Part shown: one piece after another, positions 42,407-54,880 of the stretch
How positions within the stretch are numbered: the first letter of the stretch is position 1
How the letters are laid out: every line of letters begins with the position of its first letter
Origin: Coenobita brevimanus
Taxonomy: Eukaryota; Arthropoda; Malacostraca; Decapoda; Coenobitidae
Reading direction: 5' to 3'
DNA: 64,000 nt
Assembly (NCBI GenBank): GCA_032717465.1
Contig: CM064713.1
Location: 11,749,916 to 11,813,915 of the forward strand
Notes under the pieces: generated by a model
The model's database searches: none
Seen by the model: the letters and a program-made list of their open reading frames with translations, nothing else
What the model was told of the DNA's origin: nothing
Made by a program: the position numbers and the translations under genes

Positions 42407-43715
42407 TGGATTCCCCAACACCTTTTCAAGAAACTGTATTGCCAAGGCGACCACCTACATACCCCATCAGGGCATATCCTCCTAGCCCCTGACACCGCCC
42501 TCGATGGCCTACGACACCTGCACACCCACAACGGCATTCACCTGGGCACGAAAAAACTACTGCAGGTCTTCAGTGACACCTACTGGAAGCCAAATCCTTC
42601 CACTGTTGCCAAGGAAATTATCCAAACCTGCCACGCATGTGCCTTAGGTAAAGACATCACCTGTACTGCAGGTCTGTTGGGCCATATCACTGCCCACAAG
42701 CCTTGGCAACTGTTGGCGATTGACGTAGTGGGACCCTTACCTCCATAATCGGGCTATAGGTACGTGATCACTTTCGTCGACACATACTCCAAATTCGTCG
42801 TAGCCTGCCCAGCAAAGGAACACCACGCTGTCGCAGTGGCCGATGCCCTCATTCGACACATATTCCCCTACCTTGGCATCCTGCAAGCGATCCACTTAGA
42901 TAACGCACCACAGTTCACCAGTAAGATCTGGGAGGAGCTGGCCCATATCTTCGGTTATAGCATCTCCCACTCATCCCCTTACTGGCCCCAAGGAAATACC
43001 GTATGCGAGCACAGCCATTGCACACTGATAAATCAGCTCCGCACCCAGATAGAAGCTACAAGAAACGATGACTGGCCCACCCATGTAAAAATTATGCACT
43101 GGGACATCAGCTCCTGTCCCCAAGAGGACAGAATTTCACCATACGAGTGAGTGTTCGGGGAAACACCCCTTCTCATGCCCCTTTGGCAGCATTTGCAACC
43201 CCCCACCTCAACCCCCACAACAGACCTGTTACACCACCTCAAACGCCACATGACCCACCTCCAAAACAACCTGGACCTCAGCCCCGACACCGCCTCCAAC
43301 CCCTATAAGCAGGGTGACACAGTTATGATAGCCCAGCTCCCCACCCCCCACAAGCTCACACCGCGTTTCATGGGACCTCACACCATCATCTGCGTCCCTA
43401 ACCACTGTCAGGTAACCATTGAGTACCACAGCATTCCCCACACCCTCCGAAACCGGCATGCGTGCCCCTTTCGCACTCCTGCCCCCTCACCGCCCACCAC
43501 TTCCCCCACAACTCACAGTCTGCCGCCCGCACGCGCCCCCGCGACACCACCACCCAATCACCCCACACCCTGCTCCCCACACCATGCTGCCCACAACCCT
43601 GCCACCCCACAGCCGCCCTTGCATGCCCCACGCACCTCACACACACGCCAACCCCGCACACCCACATCACCACCAACATCCACCCTCAAAACAACCATCA
43701 CACACTCCTGGTGAC
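42407..43715 (+). pseudogene. pol: integrase of the second gypsy element
   Basis: The zinc-binding domain shows HTHNGIHLGTKK and TCHACALG. The core has D in LLAIDVVGPLPP, D in IHLDNAPQF and E in NTVCEHSHC, with 35 residues between the last two, the normal DX35E spacing. In-frame stops lie at 42746 (TAA) and 43148 (TGA). The C-terminal domain follows with KQGDTVMIAQLP and RFMGPHTIICV, then a very Pro- and Thr-rich tail to about 43714. It lies downstream of RT, the standard Ty3/gypsy order, unlike the element at 2.2-6.6 kb. Confidence 0.85.
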
Positions 43716-44359
43716 TCTCCCAACCACCCACCCGATACACCAACTCTCCCACCCCACGCACCTCACTGCAAAATCATACTCCTACCCCTGCCCTAAACCA
43801 TCTCACACTCACGATACACCAAGTACAAATCCCAGCCACCTACACTCCCCAGAGACTCCATGCCACATTACCCGGGCATAAAACCCCACATTCACCTTCC
43901 ATCTCCGGCATTCAACACCTCCCTGCATCAAGGACAACAACCGGCTCCATGAAGATTCGATGAGCTGTATGGGTGCCGCCCCTTGGATGGAAACAACGAG
44001 TCCGAGGACCTCACCACCTACAACTCCTCCGCTCCTCCACCGACTCATCCACCCTCTTCCTCACCTGCGATAAGCAACAACACGAAAACTCTGCCACCAC
44101 AGCCTGGCATGCCCTCCTCCAACACCTACAGCCAATCTTCACCCTACGACACAAAGTTTATCACCTCCAGTCACAGGGATGTGACTTTTTCCCAGCAGAA
44201 AGTGGTAAAATGCAGTATACTGCCACAAGAGGTGCCCCGACACCCCCACAAGGAGCCCATAGAGGAGCAACGATAGCGAGACAGAACTCGGAGTGACAAC
44301 AGCATAAGTCTGCCCAGGCCACGCGCCCCTATGACCCAGAGCTCGCCCGCCGCCACCAT

Positions 44360-45830
44360 GGCAGGAATACCAGACTACCTTTCAGGCGAGCCTTTCCCAA
44401 CCAGCTTCGGCGTGGAGCTGTTTCTCCAGCTCCTGCCAGCATCCCTGAGACGGCCTGTAGCCGCTCAACCCTCCTGAAGGAGACGGCTTGTAGCTGCTCT
44501 GAGGGAAATAAGGAGACGGCCTGTAGCAACTCCCACCTTCGTCAGGAGACAGCCTGTAGCCACTCTGAAGGTGTCCTTCTCGAGACGGCCTGTTGTCACT
44601 CAACTCTCCTGAAGGAAATGGCCTGTAGCTGCTCTGAGGGAATTATGGAGACGGCCTGTAGCCACTCCTCCCTTCATCAGGAGATGGCCTGTAGCTGCTC
44701 TGAAGGTGTCTTTCTCGAGACAGCCTGCACCCGCTCTGGAGGTATCTTTCTCGAGACAGCCTGTAGCCGCTCAACCCCTCTGAAGGAGATGGCTATAGCC
44801 GCTCTGAGGGATATAAGGAGATTGCCTGTAGCTGCTCCCGCCTTCATTAGAAGATGGCCTGTAGCTGCTCCCGCCTTCATTAGAAGATGGCCTGTAGCTG
44901 CTCCCGCCTTCATTAGAAGATGGCCTATAGCCGCTCTGAAGGTGTCTTCCTCAAGATGGCCTGTAGCCGCTCAACCCTCCTGAAGGAGACGACCTGTAGT
45001 CACTCTGAGGGAAATCAGGAGACGACCTGTAGTCGCTCCCGCCTTCGTCAGGAGACTGCCTGTAGCCGCTCTGAAGGTGTTCTTCTCGAGATGGCCTGTA
45101 GCCACTCCGAAGGTGTTCTTCTCGAGATGGCCTGTAGCCGCTCCAAAGGTGTTCTTCTCAAGATGGCCTGTAGCTGCTCCGAAGGTGTTCTTCTCAAGAT
45201 GGCCCGTAGCCACTCAACCCTCCTGAAGGAGATGGCCTGTAGCCACTCCGAGGGGAATCAGGAGACGGCCTCTAGCCACTCTGAAGGTGCCTTTAGGTCT
45301 GCTGGTAGCTGCTCCCTCCCCCAGGCCACAGCAGTAGCCGAGCCTTGGCGACGGCAGGTAGCCGCGCTCCAGAAGACCACAGCCAGTAGCCAGGCCCTAC
45401 GGCAGGAGACGGCCTGTAGCCGCTCCTCTGTCGGAAGCTGACACCTGTTCTCTGGCCCATGACCCAGAGGGAGTCCTGGGCCTAGAAGAGTACTGGAGAG
45501 GCCCTGTAGTCTCCCCTGGCTTCTGCTCCCCGCAACTGACTCTGGAGGAGGCCCACCTGATGGACCCTGACACAAACCGGTGCCGCAGCCCCTTCCTGTT
45601 GGCATCGCCAAGCACCGGGGACCGCAGCCCCCAGGACTCCAGGGTGGGAACTCCCCGCACCCCGATGCAGGAGATCTTCTTCCTCCATCAGGTGCCTGAG
45701 CGGAAGGTTCAGGCAGTTATTCAGCCCCAGCCCCGGACAAGAAAGGACACCCCTGCGCGTGATCTCGTGGCCTCTGGATGTAGAGGCCCCCGGAGAACCC
45801 AGCTCCGTCAGTAGTGGAGCTGTGATACCT
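44360..45830 (+). pseudogene. third open region with 11/12-residue repeats (env position)
   Basis: From about 44447 to 45295 the DNA is an array of ~25 units of 33 or 36 nt, that is 11 or 12 residues, each beginning with a variant of E-T/M-A-C-S-x-S. Four unit types follow in order: ETACSRSTLLK, ETACSCSEGNK, ETACSNSHLRQ and ETACSHSEGVLL. Lengths are multiples of three except for one 32-nt unit near 44785-44816, which shifts the frame from that of the 44618 frame to that of the 44920 frame. This strongly suggests the array was selected as protein. The region continues with RSAGSCSLPQATAV and, in another frame, FFLHQVPERKVQAV, ending near 45814. No signal peptide or transmembrane segment was found, so env function is not supported. 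Function unknown. Confidence 0.55.
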
Positions 45831-45878
45831 TCGCTGCCCCTTTTACCTGACCGCCCCAACGCCCAGATACGAAAGGAG

Positions 45879-46453
45879 TGACAGTGATAATACAGTGTCT
45901 GTGACCTAGTAACATAGAGGCAGAACAGTGAACTAACCCTCTAATGGATGTCAGTGATAATATCAAAGTGGTGGAGTGAGAAACAGTGACAGTACAACCG
46001 CAAATACGGCCACCCAGTGAGTGTCGGGTCTATCAGAGTGACTATGCTACCACCAGAAAATATCTCCTAATACTAAGACCATATCCAGACCCCAGTGCCA
46101 AAGAAACCCTCACCAACATGGAACAATATTAGTGACTCCACGAGTATAGAAAACCCAGAGTTCCTATAATTAACAATACTCTGCCTCAAGTGCTATTTGA
46201 TCTGAGCAGTATCCTGCGTGATACTGATAACCCATATCTAGACGTAAGAGTTATAATTGTCCAGTGCATCTGCATCACTGACATCTTTTCGTTCCTCTGT
46301 CCAACTTAGTAATACAAGTGTAAGGTTGTTGCCTTGAGCTTTTGTGTCCTACCTCTCTCCTATTTGTCTAAGCTCCGGTCTAGAAAGAGAGCCCCGCTAC
46401 ACACTAGGCATTTATGGGACGGGTAGCCGGCCCCTAAAACACCTAGCATTACA
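45879..46453 (+). repeat. 3' LTR of the second gypsy element
   Basis: Same 575-bp length and ends as the 5' LTR, with about 30 differences scattered along it. The upstream GAAAGGAG could be a weak polypurine tract. Confidence 0.9.
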
Positions 46454-46631
46454 GTTTTAAAGGGAAGAAACAGAATATTTATGTATTTTTACAATATCTA
46501 AGATGCATGAAAAAGGACATTCAATTATTGCCCGACATGTGATTTTTTTTTCCATAGTAAAAATTAAAATACTGGTGACATCTGGCATTTCTCCAGGCGC
46601 GCGAACACTCCTATTCGCGTAAAAGCTGCAG

Positions 46632-46635
<4 letters not shown>

Positions 46636-46689
<54 letters not shown>

Positions 46690-46700
46690 ATATATATATG
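46636..46700. repeat. (TA)n microsatellite
   Basis: TA repeat interrupted once by ATCTATATATATATGG at its right edge. Confidence 0.9.
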
Positions 46701-46879
46701 GCACCAACTTTTGTGACCGGAACGAACTGTCTGATACAAGTTCAAGAAAAGTACATTAAGGCATGCCGATACCGTAGGTTTTAATTGTTAGTCATATTAG
46801 TTGTAATAGACAGTACCTTTGGCAGCTAGGCTGACGCAAAGAAACGGTATATATCATATGCCTATGGACTTCACGAGGG

Positions 46880-47185
46880 TCATTAAGAGAGATGTGGCGA
46901 TGGAAGCATGAGTGAGATGTGGCATTGTGTGCTGTTGCCGTGTGAGGTGTGACTGTGAAATGTGGCAAAATGAGACCTGGCAGTATGATGTTTGATAGTG
47001 TAAGAAGTGACTACGAGGTGTGGTAGTGTGCCATTCAATGCGAAATGTGGCACTTTGTGGTGTGACAGTGTGAGGTATACCTGAGGTGTAGCAGAGACGT
47101 GGCTGAGGTGTGACAGTATTACTGTAGATGGTGACTGTGGAGTGTGGTAGTGTTAAGTGTAACTGAAATGTGGATTTGTTAAGAG
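46880..47185 (+). repeat. degenerate GTGTGACAGT-type minisatellite
   Basis: Words such as GAGGTGTGAC, AATGTGGCA and GTGGTAGTGT recur every 20-30 bp without exact periodicity. Not coding. Confidence 0.55.
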
Positions 47186-47189
47186 TGAC

Positions 47190-48195
47190 ACTGACTTATG
47201 AAGCCATGACTTGATCGTTTTTACTGTGTGTTAACTCTGCTCGGTAGAAGAAACAAGTGACCTATACCCCAAGTTCCATTACATATACTAAAACGCTACT
47301 ATATTCCAGAATCACGTCACACATGGCGTTGTGAATTTGCTAGAATCTTTCAGGTTATATAACAGAAATGTGGAGACCCCTACACTCGATCAAGTTATCT
47401 GATTTAAAATAATGCCTATCGACTGTCCAGTTACCATCAAAATAGATTAACATAAAGGGTTTAAGGTAATGAGAGGAAAAGTTTTAAAGCCTTTACCTCT
47501 CATCTTCGTTACGTTCAATGAAATGGATCTTAACGATGTTTCTCTGTGTTTCAGTGCGACTGGTAACTTTGAATTACAGAAAATCAAAGTTGTTGCCAAT
47601 TTTGCGGCTTCAGTGAATAGCATAGGTGTACATGTAAGAGTAGAATATATTGTATTATAAAGTTACTGCAATAGGACATACTTCAGGGCTCTTCGTACTG
47701 TGATGATAATGTAAAACTGCAGGAGTTTCGACAGATTTTCTGGTGACCGTCTATATTTAGATTCTCATAAGTTACACTGAAACAGCTATATTTTTAATTA
47801 TAAGTACGAAGAAAAATATACAATACATGTTTCCTGATGTATCATATTATGTAACCTTCTATATACTTACCACTATACTGATTTTGAAATAGCAGTTTTG
47901 AGCCAAGACGATCTTGCAGCATTTCTTCCACAGATTTTTGTGTTGGTCACACCATGATATCCTCTTATACTTTTCTGATGCTATGTCGATATAACGAAGG
48001 GAGTAAATGATATTCAAGAAAAACTGAAGACGTAATTTGCATGTAATCTCCTTACTAAGGTTTTGCTTTTATTTTCATTTTTGGTTGTTTTCTGGCAACT
48101 TAATTCACTCTAGATTTTTTTTTACAGTATGAATTAAATATTGCTTTTAGCAGCCTCGTTACTTCAAGGTACAATGTTGCAAATAACTGCTTTAA
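47190..48195. other. no gene recognised
   Basis: The frame at 47469-47660 is open but unrecognised. AT-rich and without motifs otherwise. Confidence 0.3.
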
Positions 48196-48199
48196 GATA

Positions 48200-48960
48200 G
48201 CTCAAACATTCGGCTTAAAATGGTTTAATCGGTAAGAATTATTCAGTACGGAGTGTGCCATGTCATCGTATGCGACTAGGTAAGTGTGAACATAAAGTGT
48301 TATTGGTAACGTGTGGTTACCAGTACCCCTAAACTCCATTTGCCTAATAACTTTATTTCTGCTATCCTTAGACGATATTATTCACGCCGGTAGAGCCCCC
48401 TATTAGTGAAGGAGTTAATACAGTGTACATCGAGTCCCTGTAGTTCGAAAAATCTCTGCTACACGTAAAGTCATCTAGAAATAGCAAAAGTGAAATATAT
48501 AATACATTTTCGGACTAAACAGTTATGTATGTAATTTTCTAAATAAATGGCTGAGGAAGAGACACTCCGAATAATCCAGGTAGAATACGACCATAAATCA
48601 GTGTTCGGGCTGCCAGGAAGTGCGGCATTGTGGGACAATGGTGGCAGCCATGCCTGTAAGACTAGAGTGAGCGAGCAGGAGTGGGTAGTCCTTGTCCACA
48701 GTGCCAGTAGTGTGACTGTTGCTTGCAGTGAGGTAGCGTGAGTGTTCGCTGCCAATACAGCTCCCTTACTGCCACAACTCCACCCTGAGCCTAATACATT
48801 CGCCTACTAACGTCGTGCGATTTATTCAGCTTTGGAGATCCATTCTCATACCAAAACTTTAATAAAGGCTGTATCTCTCCCCTCCACTGTCTTAATCGTC
48901 TTCGGATGGCAAGCACAAACTACGGAAGAAATTACAACATTGATGGAGCTAATAGCGAGA
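48200..48960 (+). repeat. diverged direct duplication, left copy
   Basis: Collinear with 50015-50720. Shared landmarks in the same order: GTGTGCCATG, GTGTGGTTAC, AGAGCCCCCTA, a G+C-rich block near 48650, then CTTTGGAGA and GGCTGTAT. It has decayed by many substitutions and small indels. Not an obvious coding unit. Confidence 0.5.
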
Positions 48961-49307
48961 ACTTGTGGTAGGCGGTAAGATAGAAACAGTTAGCACTGTC
49001 GTGAAGTGTCTGACGCTCAAGCCTTTCCGGTGCATTAAGGACGAGATTGCCAGTTCCTAAAGTTTTTAATCTCCCAATTCTATTTTTTTTTTTTTTCGAT
49101 TTTCGTCTTTACTAAAAATATTACTGAAACTGAGAAAGTTAAAAACCAGAACTGTTTGCGGTGGTTTATAAATACTTGGTGTCCATTTATAAAGTTCATC
49201 GTTCTTTAGTCCTAATGCAAATTACTGAAAAAGTATACCCACATCTAGAGAAGGTTAACTGTTCAATGGTGCTAACAGTGTGATACTTTCCACAGTTAAA
49301 AAATAAT

Positions 49308-49310
<3 letters not shown>

Positions 49311-49393
<83 letters not shown>
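49311..49393. repeat. (TA)n microsatellite
   Basis: About 80 bp of TA repeat in the interval between the two diverged duplicate copies. Confidence 0.9.
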
Positions 49394-49395
<2 letters not shown>

Positions 49396-50014
49396 GAGAA
49401 GGGAGGTGAAAAGAATGCGTTGTGGTTTTAGTTTGTGTAAACTTGAGGTGTGTGATTGTTAGACATGAATTCAGGATTCGGATGTGAGGATGAAATTGTC
49501 CAAATACCTGAAGTGTTTAATTAGTAATTCAGTGGATCTAACCCGTGAATAGTTGAAACTATTATCACTGTAATTACGACATATGTTACGTAGAGGTGCT
49601 TGAGAAGTTCAGCAGTGTTATTCGAATTAGGCATGGGGGAAATTGTGAGAAATTTAATTCTAATACCTTGTCTTTCCTGCCAAAAGAAACTTTAATTACG
49701 AGGAATTAGTCGTAAACGGGAATCTATAACCTAATGACATACTGGGAGGTAAGCGTGTTTTCAATACTCATGTCTGTATGGCAAAATTGATCAGGTGTAT
49801 AAATGATAATAACAAGATATAAACAGCAGGTAAGAAATAACTGCAGGCGTAACATGCATGTAACGTCTTAAAGTCAAATGCTGAGTTTTTTTTTTTTTTT
49901 GCTGTCTCTCCAAGGATTTTTTTTTCATCTTCCGATAAGTCTTTTTTATCCATCCTTTTTACATAGGAACACATACAGTATGTCAGTACTTATACACCAT
50001 ATTTAATATGATGT

Positions 50015-50720
50015 AAGTGATGCGGTTAAACTGGTTAAGATGCGGTAACAGAATCAAAGAAGTGTGCCATGCCTTCGAGAATAGAACTTTATAGTCAGCG
50101 TGGAAATGTGTGGTTACTAGAGTGCTGCTGTCAACACACCAGGGATACGTCTTTTTATATTACTCTTGCTACAATTTAATTCAGGTTGTGAGAGCCCCCT
50201 AAGGGTGAAGGAGTAAATGAAGCTTACATCAAACTGTTTCATTTTAAACATCTCTCAAGCTGAGTCAAATTGTCTTGATAAAGCAAGAATGAAGTAGAAA
50301 ATACACCACATGACTGGAGAATTAGGATGTAATGTGAATAATCAATCAACAAGCAAGAATTCTCACGAAAAATTCAGCGAGAATAACGAAAAATTTGGTC
50401 ATTCGGGTGGTGTGGCACCGCTGGCACGAGATGTGCCAGGCGGGCGAGTGCGAGAAGGCCAGTGTGAACCGTGCTGTCAGTGACGAAAGCTGTGTAGTAA
50501 ACCAGTGCAACTTCCTCACTGCCATCTTTCCTTCCGTAGCATAACCTGTTCGGCCAGAGAACGTAACTTTTTTCTTGCTGCTGTCAAACATTTATATACA
50601 ACTTTGGAGACTCGCTCTTGTAGTTTAACTATAATGGAGGCTGTATTTAACACCTCCAGTTCGAAAAACTATTGTAACCTGGAAAAAAATTGTATGACAT
50701 TGGCAAGAACAAAAGTAAAT
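50015..50720 (+). repeat. diverged direct duplication, right copy
   Basis: Landmarks matching 48200-48960 in order: GTGTGCCATGCC (50068), GTGTGGTTACTAG, AGAGCCCCCTAAGGGTG (50190), CTTTGGAGACTCG and GGCTGTATTTAAC (50640). The spacing of the two copies is about 1820 bp. It may be an old pair of LTR-like ends or a simple segmental duplication. No PBS or PPT was recognised between them. Confidence 0.5.
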
Positions 50721-51785
50721 AGCTCGTTGCCCTATTGACAGGGCTATTTTCCTCGTAATGTGGACGTAAAAATGAAGTGGAAAATCATCACTACTGGGAA
50801 GACAGTGCAGTTGCTGATGCAGCAGATTTTACTATTTTCATTACTTACGTGCAGTACTTCAGCTCTTGATTTGGAGGATTTTCGGGGTTTGTCATTATTG
50901 AATTCACAATTGAAACCGAACAGTATGGAAAGTAAAAATGTTTATTGTCATTCATGATTCGTACCCATTCATCTCTGTTCAGTTTGTCATGGTGATGTCG
51001 CCGTAATGGAGTGCACTGGAGTTGGATGCCAGTGTCAGAAAGGGTAAATTTAATCTGGTGATAACAATGGGTCATTTTCCATTCGTATTTGCGTTCCTGA
51101 AAGGATAAATCTTAGTTACGATATAATATAGATCGTAAATGTAAGCCTCAGTCCAGGATTACTCATGACTCAGTGAAAATTCGCTTTATGAGGGATTTCC
51201 ATCTCTCTGATGAGTTACCCTGTCCTTCATTGGGAAAAATAATCTTCGAGCAGAAAAGGAATTCGTCACAGGAGTGTTTATGAATCTCAGTTCTGATTCT
51301 TTCAAAGTGGAATGTAAAGATTTTCAGGGATATTGTAATATCTAGGATTTTAAAATGTCTTCTTTGAGACAAACAAGCAAAAAATCTTAGTTCCGACAGA
51401 GAAATGGTCTTATGCTTGGCTGTGAATATCTAACCTGGTGACAAATGGTAGGTAAGAGTGATATTGAACCCCGACAACAAAAACACGGAGTTGAAATTTA
51501 TCACTTTATCCCCTGAAGAACACAGAAAACAGTATTAATCAGGTTGAGAAAATCTGGGCTATACATACTAGCGTAGGGTTTTTGCAGATTATTAAATTCA
51601 TCTTGACATTTGCTTGACGTCCAACTGAGTCTGTGTGGTCTGGCAAATGCTGTAGACTTGTTGTATATTGCTCCTTGGCTTGGAAGTCATATAGTCAAAT
51701 GAAGTACAGGAATCTTAAAGGACCAAATACGATGGCTTAAGGAGTTTTTACAATATTAAAGTCAGTCAGTCGAAAGTAAGGTGAA

Positions 51786-52130
51786 TTATGATTTTTTTTT
51801 TTTTGTTACATGCATAAAAAGAACAAAAGGCTGATGGCTTAGATATTGTACTCTTACCAAGGTGCATTGCACCAAGCGCAATCCAAATTCAAGACTCATT
51901 CGTTTCGACATGCTGGACAAATTGCGATTAACATAACGGAAATCATAGGCAATGGGAGGGATAGAAGGAGGAAGAAAGTTCCACAGTTGACCAGTTGCAT
52001 CAATGAAGGACTGAGATGATTTGCAAACTCTTGCATTAAAGACCTGAAGAAAGAAGAAGTGGGAGTGTGTAGGTAAACGGGTGACGCGTACCTGCCGTTA
52101 TAAAGGGGAGATGCAAGCAGAGATTTCACT
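51786..52130 (-). pseudogene. LINE B2-related 3' end
   Basis: The minus-strand frame 52174-51896 carries PVYLHTPTSSFFRSLMQEFA, NHLSPSLMQLVN and LPMISVMLIA, which follow the B2 C-terminal pattern. A T run at 51792-51803 on the plus strand fits a poly(A) tail of the minus-strand copy. Diverged from the other B2 copies. Confidence 0.6.
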
Positions 52131-52149
52131 ATGTTAGTGTGCAAAATTG

Positions 52150-52235
52150 AAGAGATAGCTAAAGAAATGAGCAAAATGGACGCACGACTGCAGCAACAGC
52201 AGAGAGAGAGAGAGAGAGAGAGTTTGACTATGGTT
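52150..52235 (+). pseudogene. possible gag N-terminal coiled-coil fragment
   Basis: The plus strand reads KIEEIAKEMSKMDARLQQQQ, then arginine/glutamate repeats from a (GA)n run at 52201-52222. The KMDARLQQQQ block resembles the charged coiled-coil N-termini of gypsy Gags but is short and partly microsatellite. Low confidence. Confidence 0.3.
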
Positions 52236-53640
52236 AATATTATTGCTTAGGTCTGACCCACCGTAACTTTGTGCTCTCGGTGGACAAGGTCTTTGAAAGA
52301 TCAACCCCACCCTCCCGGCAAAACACAGCTATCTAACAATTGATGTATTATAATTAGGTTTTTCTGTCTGGACTAGTAAGCAGTCACTCTTTTCTACTGT
52401 ACCATAAATATACAATACGTTTATCCCTTCGTGTTTTGCATTAGCTAATTGGGACATTAACATAAACCAAAATGAAATGATTATGAAATTCCTTACTTTG
52501 TAGAGGACGTGTATAACACGGTGTATTTTGGTGATCTAGAGTTTATGATAATTTGTGCAGCTGGATTCGCCCAGTCGGCAAACAGTTTCCACACAATGGT
52601 ATTTGAAATATTTAAGCATGAATTGTTTGGATAAAATTGTTTTGACAATATTTCTCTCACTTTGCAAAATTATGTCCCTGTCTAGTCAGATGCAGGTAAG
52701 CTTGACATCTGTCTGACAGTCATTGTGTAATGACTGACCTGATAGAAATGAACTTGACATAGAAACTACAAGGCTAATATAGAATGTAAAAAACTCGATG
52801 CAAGTTATTACATAACTAACGGGGAAGTATTATTTCTGCGCATACTCATGAATGAGAATTTCAGTGATATGTACGGCATAATGCATAATTTTGGTCTAAG
52901 CAGTATCTAAAGAGACACTGGTGATACCATTTGTTTTTCTTTAACAGCCAGCACACATAATCTTCGGTGATTTTGATAGGCTAAAAATATTGTAAATATA
53001 AATTCCCAACCATCAAGACACATCTTGTTACATGAAACTTCAATGTAATTAATATCAAAATATTAAACTCATTTACGTAGGTCTTATTAACCCTTATATT
53101 CTAGTTACGACTCATTAATTTATGGTACTCTGGCTAGCGCCAGCTCATTTTACTCTGGCCGACGGCAGACGACGCTAGACCGATTTACGTGCTTATGACA
53201 AACTTTCCGAGGTCTGAGGATTAAGAAAGTATCTTGAATTAATAAGGCTCTTTTCTATTATGTTACATAAAGGAGTAAATGGCTTCATAAAATCACAGAA
53301 AAACAGTGACAAATCATTCTAATTTTCATGGGAATTTTGATTTGGGTGACAGCTAGAGAGCGAGATTTGTGTGGTCCATTGTGGTACTAATCCTGGATTG
53401 GCTACAGGCTGTTACTGATAGTGGGCGGATGATCCTGAGGTTAAGTGAAGAATTTATGAGAGGTATGCAAATGTTATTTTTAAAAGTGGTTTATTTGAAA
53501 CGTTGATTTTCTTCTCCATTAATATATATTCACGTATAGTCCGTGCAACGTTAACTAGGAAACATTGATGGCAACTGTGCCAGAGCAACAGCCCAGAAGT
53601 CATTGGGATATAACTCTTACTTAAAATAAAAAACATCTGA
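52236..53640. other. no gene recognised
   Basis: AT-rich sequence without motif-bearing frames. Confidence 0.3.
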
Positions 53641-53949
53641 ATCACTCTCTCAATTCAAAATTGCTAGAAATCTTGCAAAAGCTGTATTAAATCTTGCTAA
53701 ATCAAACTTTCTTCAAAAGCAAGCATCAAAACTACTTAACAATAGAATATTCCGGTCAACTCTTAATTCTTTCAGTAATAACTTTACCCTAATGACAATA
53801 GAATATTCAGGTCAACTCCTTATTCTTTTCAATAATGACTTTAACAAGTCATCATCTATTCCCCCACTAAAATCTTCAGATGGCAACATTACAAATGACC
53901 TGCGTGGGGAAGCGGATATTTTTGCCGGTACATTTGCCAGAAACTACCA

Positions 53950-54870
53950 TAGACGATACCAACCAGAATGTCCCAGTACTAGAACTTGACTCTCCCGAAA
54001 TTTCCCCACTTGAAATACAGACAAGATACGTAAAATCCATCCTAGACAATTTACCTACCAACAAATCTCCAGGCCCAGATGGAATTCCGCCAATTATTTT
54101 GAAAAAGTGTTCCCCTGAACTTGCCTCTGTTCTAGCCTAATTATTCAGACTATGCATACGTACTTCTTTATTCCGAAATTGATGGAAAGAAGCCAATATC
54201 CACCCAATTCCGAAGAAAGGAAGTTCCTCTGACCCCTCTAATTATAGGCCAATAGCTGTCACATCTTCTCTTGGTAAGATATTTGAAACTCTAGTTAATA
54301 AGCACATTGTTAAACATCTTGAATCCAACAACTTAATTAGTGATAGACAATATGGTTTTCGTCACGAAAGATCCACCATTGACATACTCAATCTCCTAAT
54401 CATACCATCCATCAATCAATTGATCTACATGGAGAAACACATGCAGTAGCTCTTGATATTTCTAAAGCTTTCGACAGAGTATGGCACCGTTCCCTGCTGT
54501 CCAAACTCCCTTGCTGTGGACTAACATCTTTTGTTCCTTTGATTTCTTCATATCTTAGTGACAGGAAAATAAGAGTAAAAGTAGATGATGTATATTCCAA
54601 TTTCCACTCAAATAATGGCAGCGTGCCACAGGGATCAGTTCTGGCGCCAACCCTATTCCTGCTTCATATTAATGATCTCTTATCTGTCACCCATAATCCC
54701 ATCCACTCATACGCAGATGACTCAACAGTACATAGTTCATTCACACTCAGACACCCATTTACAAAGTCAATATCTCTACCTCTCAACTCAGTACAGCCAT
54801 CTCCATAAATCAAAACCTATCTACGATCAGTGAATGGGGACAAAACGACCTTGTCTCTTTTAATGCTAGT
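53950..54870 (+). pseudogene. LINE B1 RT, part before the nested insertion
   Basis: Frames show NLPTNKSPGPDGIPPIILKK (54050-54110), then PIPKKGSSSDPSNYRP-type blocks and DRQYGFRHERST. A frame change before LDISKAFDRVWH follows, then VPQGSVLAPTLFLLHINDLL (54625-54690) and the catalytic HSYADDST. The frame is broken in several places, notably around 54140, 54400 and 54770. The right edge stops in a FNASKTK-type block, where the nested LINE begins. Confidence 0.8.
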
Positions 54871-54880
54871 AAAACTAAAT

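Larger units (their letters stand above)
38647..46453 (+). mobile_element. Ty3/gypsy element with two LTRs and a repeat-rich third ORF
   Basis: Two 575-bp LTRs (38647-39221 and 45879-46453) enclose gag, PR, RT, RH and IN in the usual gypsy order, then a ~2.1-kb region in the env position. By eye the LTRs differ at about 30 positions, suggesting an old insertion. No matching 4-6 bp target duplication was found (AGAAG before, GTTTT after). Coding lesions include stops at 42136, 42746 and 43148, a frameshift at a C run at 42400-42406, and gag frameshifts. Confidence 0.9.

Noticed and set aside
44351..44362. Strong vertebrate-type start context (CGCCACCATGG) at 44358
   Set aside because: It opens a 39-codon frame that is out of frame with the repeat array, and the surrounding DNA is C-rich by composition. 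Probably chance.
50760..50957. Small frame with a hydrophobic stretch resembling a signal peptide (LLMQQILLFSLLTCSTSA)
   Set aside because: Only 65 codons, no family match, no promoter or splice evidence, and it lies just downstream of a repeat copy. Too weak to call a gene.
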